46,472 nucleotides of DNA from JAHJQQ01 sp032907525. GTDB lineage: Bacteria; Pseudomonadota; Gammaproteobacteria; Thiohalobacterales; Thiohalobacteraceae. A model generated the notes under the pieces. The model saw only the letters and a list, made by a program, of their open reading frames with translations, did not search any database and was not told the DNA's origin. The stretch's first letter is position 1, and every line of letters starts with the position of its first letter. Of the stretch, positions 44,435 to 46,472 are shown one piece after another. A program made the position numbers and the translations under genes. Location of the stretch: contig JAJJPM010000099.1 in assembly GCA_032907525.1 (NCBI GenBank), positions 1 to 46,472 on the forward strand, read 5' to 3'.

Positions 44435-44455
44435 GTTGCAAGGTATTGTTGCAAC
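44435..44455. promoter_or_regulatory. 21-bp dyad before candidate cox promoter
   Basis: GTTGCAA-N7-TTGCAAC is a perfect dyad with operator-like size. A TTGACA follows at 44475-44480, and TTGCGC-17-TAGGAT (44486-44514) is a second weak promoter candidate. Both would give a leader of about 450 bases before coxB. Confidence 0.4.
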
Positions 44456-44719
44456 GTGTGTTTATCGCAATAATTTGACATCCGCTTGCGCCTTAAAGGT
44501 GTATCGGGTAGGATCCTTCCGCAATCGAATTTGTACGCAAATAACGATAGCTGCGGACCAGAAGGGGCAAGGGGTGGCAGCAGCAGAACCTGACGTGGCG
44601 GCGTGTGGCGTGGTCTTCCAACCAAACTGTTCTCTGTCCCGGCACGGAGCAGCGGTGGTGTTCCGTGACATGGTGATCTACCCGTCTTTCATCGAATTCA
44701 CGCGGGCTCTCGACGGAGC

Positions 44720-44778
44720 GCGCGCGATGTCGCGCGCCCGGCGTCGCGACATCCGTGCCCCGGGGGCGTCGCGACGCC
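44720..44778 (+). other. strong paired hairpins in the coxB leader
   Basis: Stem one is GCGCGCGA/TCGCGCGC (44720-44737). Stem two is GGCGTCGCGAC (44740-44750) with GTCGCGACGCC (44768-44778), 11 perfect pairs, whose loop contains GCCCCGGGGGC. If transcribed, this is a very stable RNA structure about 180 bases upstream of coxB. Confidence 0.55.
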
Positions 44779-44957
44779 GTGTCACCCGTTTCCGGCCCGC
44801 CACGCACGCGGGCCACCGCCGGTCCGAACGCCGGATGCGCCGGATTACCCGATCGCCGATTCCATTGTCCGCCGCCTGGTAGTGTTTGAGAGGCGGCCCG
44901 ACTCGACGAATTTTCGAAAACAAAAAATTGAAATTCGACCAAAGGAGAGAGAAGGGC

Positions 44958-46085
44958 ATGTCTGCGAGAACGAAACTGAGGGTGCCTCAGGCGCTGGCGG
45001 GGCTCGGCCTCATGTCGGCGGCGGGGCTGGCGGGTGCGGCCTACGATTTGAATCTCCGGCCGGGCGTCACACCGATCAGCCGCGAGGTCTTCGACCTGCA
45101 CATGCTGATCCTCTGGGTGTGCATCATCATCGGCATCGTGGTGTTCGGCGCGATGTTCTACTCCATCATCAGGCATCGCAAGAGCAAAGGCGCGGTCGCC
45201 GCCAAGTTCCACGAAAGCACCACGGTCGAGATCCTCTGGACCATCGTTCCCTTTCTGATCCTGATCGGCATGGCGATTCCCGCCACCAAGACGCTGATCG
45301 CCATGGAGGACACCCGCAACTCCGACGTCAGCATCAAGGTGACGGGCTATCAGTGGAAATGGCAGTACGATTACCTGGATGACGGCGTGAGCTTCTTCAG
45401 CACGCTGTCGACGCCCAAGGAGGAAATCTACGACCGCGCCGACAAGAATCCGAATTATCTGCTCGAGGTCGACAACCCCGTGGTGGTGCCGGTGAACAAG
45501 AAGGTGCGCCTGCTGATCACCTCGAACGACGTCATCCACGCCTGGTGGGTTCCGGATCTCGGCATGAAGAAGGATGCGATCCCCGGCTTCGTCAACGAGA
45601 TGTGGTTCAGCGCCGACACGCCCGGAACCTACCGCGGCCAGTGCGCCGAGCTGTGCGGCAAGGATCACGGCTTCATGCCCATCGTCGTCGTCGCCAAGGA
45701 GCAGGCCGAGTATGAGCAATGGCTGGCCGGGCAGAAGCAGGCTTCCGCCGCGGCGGCCGCCGATTCGGACCGCGAATTCTCCAAGGATGAGTTGATGGCG
45801 CGCGGCGAGAAGGTCTACGCGACCAATTGCGCGGCCTGCCATCAGGCGAACGGCGAGGGCGTTCCCGGCGCCTTCCCCGCACTGAAGGGCGGTGTCATCG
45901 CGACCGGCCCTGTGGCGGGACACATCGATCTCGTCCTGAACGGCAAGAGCGGCACCGCGATGGCGGCCTTCGGCGCCCAGCTGAACGATGCCGATCTCGC
46001 CGCCGTGATCACCTACGAGCGCAACGCCTGGGGCAATGACACCGGCGATGTCGTCCAGCCGGCCGACGTCAAGGCTGCCCGGTAA
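44958..46085 (+). CDS. coxB: cytochrome c oxidase subunit II with fused cytochrome c (caa3-type)
   Basis: A 375-residue protein. Signal or first hydrophobic segment (about 10-27), two membrane helices (about 50-72 and 92-112), CuA domain with H in IHAWW and CAELCGKDHGFM (Cys, Glu, Cys, His, Met ligands), and a C-terminal cytochrome c domain with CAACH heme site and a methionine ligand near TAMAAFG. It accepts electrons for oxygen reduction. ATG 44958 has AAAGGAGAGAGAAGGG upstream. This is the standard oxidase, distinct from the 30487 subunit. Confidence 0.95.
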   Translation: MSARTKLRVPQALAGLGLMSAAGLAGAAYDLNLRPGVTPISREVFDLHMLILWVCIIIGIVVFGAMFYSIIRHRKSKGAVAAKFHESTTVEILWTIVPFLILIGMAIPATKTLIAMEDTRNSDVSIKVTGYQWKWQYDYLDDGVSFFSTLSTPKEEIYDRADKNPNYLLEVDNPVVVPVNKKVRLLITSNDVIHAWWVPDLGMKKDAIPGFVNEMWFSADTPGTYRGQCAELCGKDHGFMPIVVVAKEQAEYEQWLAGQKQASAAAAADSDREFSKDELMARGEKVYATNCAACHQANGEGVPGAFPALKGGVIATGPVAGHIDLVLNGKSGTAMAAFGAQLNDADLAAVITYERNAWGNDTGDVVQPADVKAAR

Positions 46086-46109
46086 CGGTTTCCGAGGAGG
46101 AGAAAGTCC

Positions 46110-46472
46110 ATGAGTACTGCAGCTGCACACGATGCGCACGATCACGGGCCGGCCAAAGGCCTGTCCCGCTGGCTGTTCACGACCAACCACAAGGACATCG
46201 GGACGTTGTATCTGCTGTTCTCGCTGCTGATGTTCTTCGTCGGCGGCGCCATGGCGATGATCATCCGCGCCGAGCTGTTCCAGCCCGGCCTGCAGGTGGT
46301 CGAGCCGATGTTCTTCAACTCCATGACCACCATGCACGCGCTGATCATGATCTTCGGCGCCGTCATGCCGGCCTTCGTGGGCCTGGCCAACTGGCTCATC
46401 CCGATGATGATCGGCGGGCCGGACATGGCGCTGCCGCGCATGAACAACTGGTCGTTCTGGATCCTGCCGTTC
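46110..46472 (+). CDS. coxA: cytochrome c oxidase subunit I (partial, cut by window end)
   Basis: The first 121 residues are present: a His-rich start, RWLFTTNHKDIGTLYL typical of A-type subunit I, helix one, and the low-spin heme histidine in TTMHALIMIFG, then PAFVGLANWLIPMMIGG. GAGGAGG lies eight bases or so before the ATG, 24 bases after coxB. The active-site region is outside the window. Confidence 0.95.
   Translation, partial: MSTAAAHDAHDHGPAKGLSRWLFTTNHKDIGTLYLLFSLLMFFVGGAMAMIIRAELFQPGLQVVEPMFFNSMTTMHALIMIFGAVMPAFVGLANWLIPMMIGGPDMALPRMNNWSFWILPF

Larger units (their letters stand above)
44199..44957. other. 759-base gene-free control region between bioD and coxB
   Basis: No supported gene. 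The stretch 44270-44550 is visibly more AT-rich than its surroundings and contains two clear dyads (44327-44382, 44435-44455) and promoter-like boxes. The stretch 44700-44830 is GC-rich and holds stable hairpins. A 168-codon open frame across 44376-44882 is a poor gene (TTG start, Arg-rich random composition). Most likely the regulatory region and long leader of the cytochrome oxidase operon. Confidence 0.55.

Noticed and set aside
44376..44882. Possible 168-codon gene upstream of coxB
   Set aside because: TTG start without a ribosome site, first third AT-rich and last third Arg-rich, overlaps hairpins; looks non-coding.

Overview
The window reads as chromosomal DNA from a high-GC gammaproteobacterium. 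The evidence is conserved gene order: mrcA diverging from pilMNOPQ-aroK-aroB and a DamX-like ATPase, then rph-rdgB-hemW, gmk-rpoZ-spoT, ridA-recG, ubiC-ubiA, and comF diverging from bioBFHCD with a BirA-type operator. A Chromatiales/Ectothiorhodospiraceae-like chemolithotroph or halophile is a guess; no rRNA gene or taxon marker is present to settle it.

Layout. Positions 1-9610 (minus strand) hold the type IV pilus alignment and secretin operon pilMNOPQ, shikimate genes aroK and aroB, dgt, a 184-bp palindromic element, a small WGR-domain protein and a truncated DamX-like AAA ATPase. Positions 9803-17242 hold mrcA and an unknown nucleotidyltransferase-like protein on plus, then a malic enzyme, an M48 lipoprotein protease, an exported nuclease, rpmE and a DUF3135 gene on minus. 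Positions 17604-24137 hold rimO, then on minus rof, a CPXCG protein, hemW, rdgB, rph and a PP2C phosphatase/Hanks kinase pair. Positions 24155-28532 hold yicC, gmk, rpoZ and spoT. Positions 28578-33785 carry the accessory block described below. Positions 33986-44198 hold ridA, recG, ubiC, ubiA, comF and the biotin operon. Positions 44958-46472 start a caa3-type cytochrome c oxidase operon (coxB with a fused cytochrome c domain, then a truncated coxA).

The most interesting part is 28578-33785, set between spoT and ridA. A sigma-54 activator with an N-terminal PAS-like region carrying four cysteines (C50, C59, C63, C69) diverges from a five-gene operon: a small exported protein, a CuA subunit II, a heme-copper subunit I, a SCO/SenC copper chaperone and a small membrane protein. 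Subunit I keeps all six histidine ligands, but the residue four after the first CuB histidine, normally the cross-linked tyrosine of oxygen reductases, is asparagine. Gene order and this substitution match the norSY-senC-orf1 (sNOR) nitric oxide reductases of ammonia oxidisers better than a respiratory oxidase. A -24/-12 promoter and an upstream dyad lie between activator and operon, suggesting an NO- or redox-responsive sigma-54 switch.

The intergenic DNA is rich in repeats: four copies of a palindromic repeat based on GCCACGGAATCCACGGAA, two unrelated heptamer tandem arrays, a 55-bp tandem duplication at the end of bioB, and the 184-bp palindrome upstream of the WGR gene. A four-helix membrane protein of unknown function is the first gene of the BirA-controlled biotin operon and may be a new biotin-related protein. 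No tRNA, rRNA, CRISPR array, prophage or transposase gene was seen.
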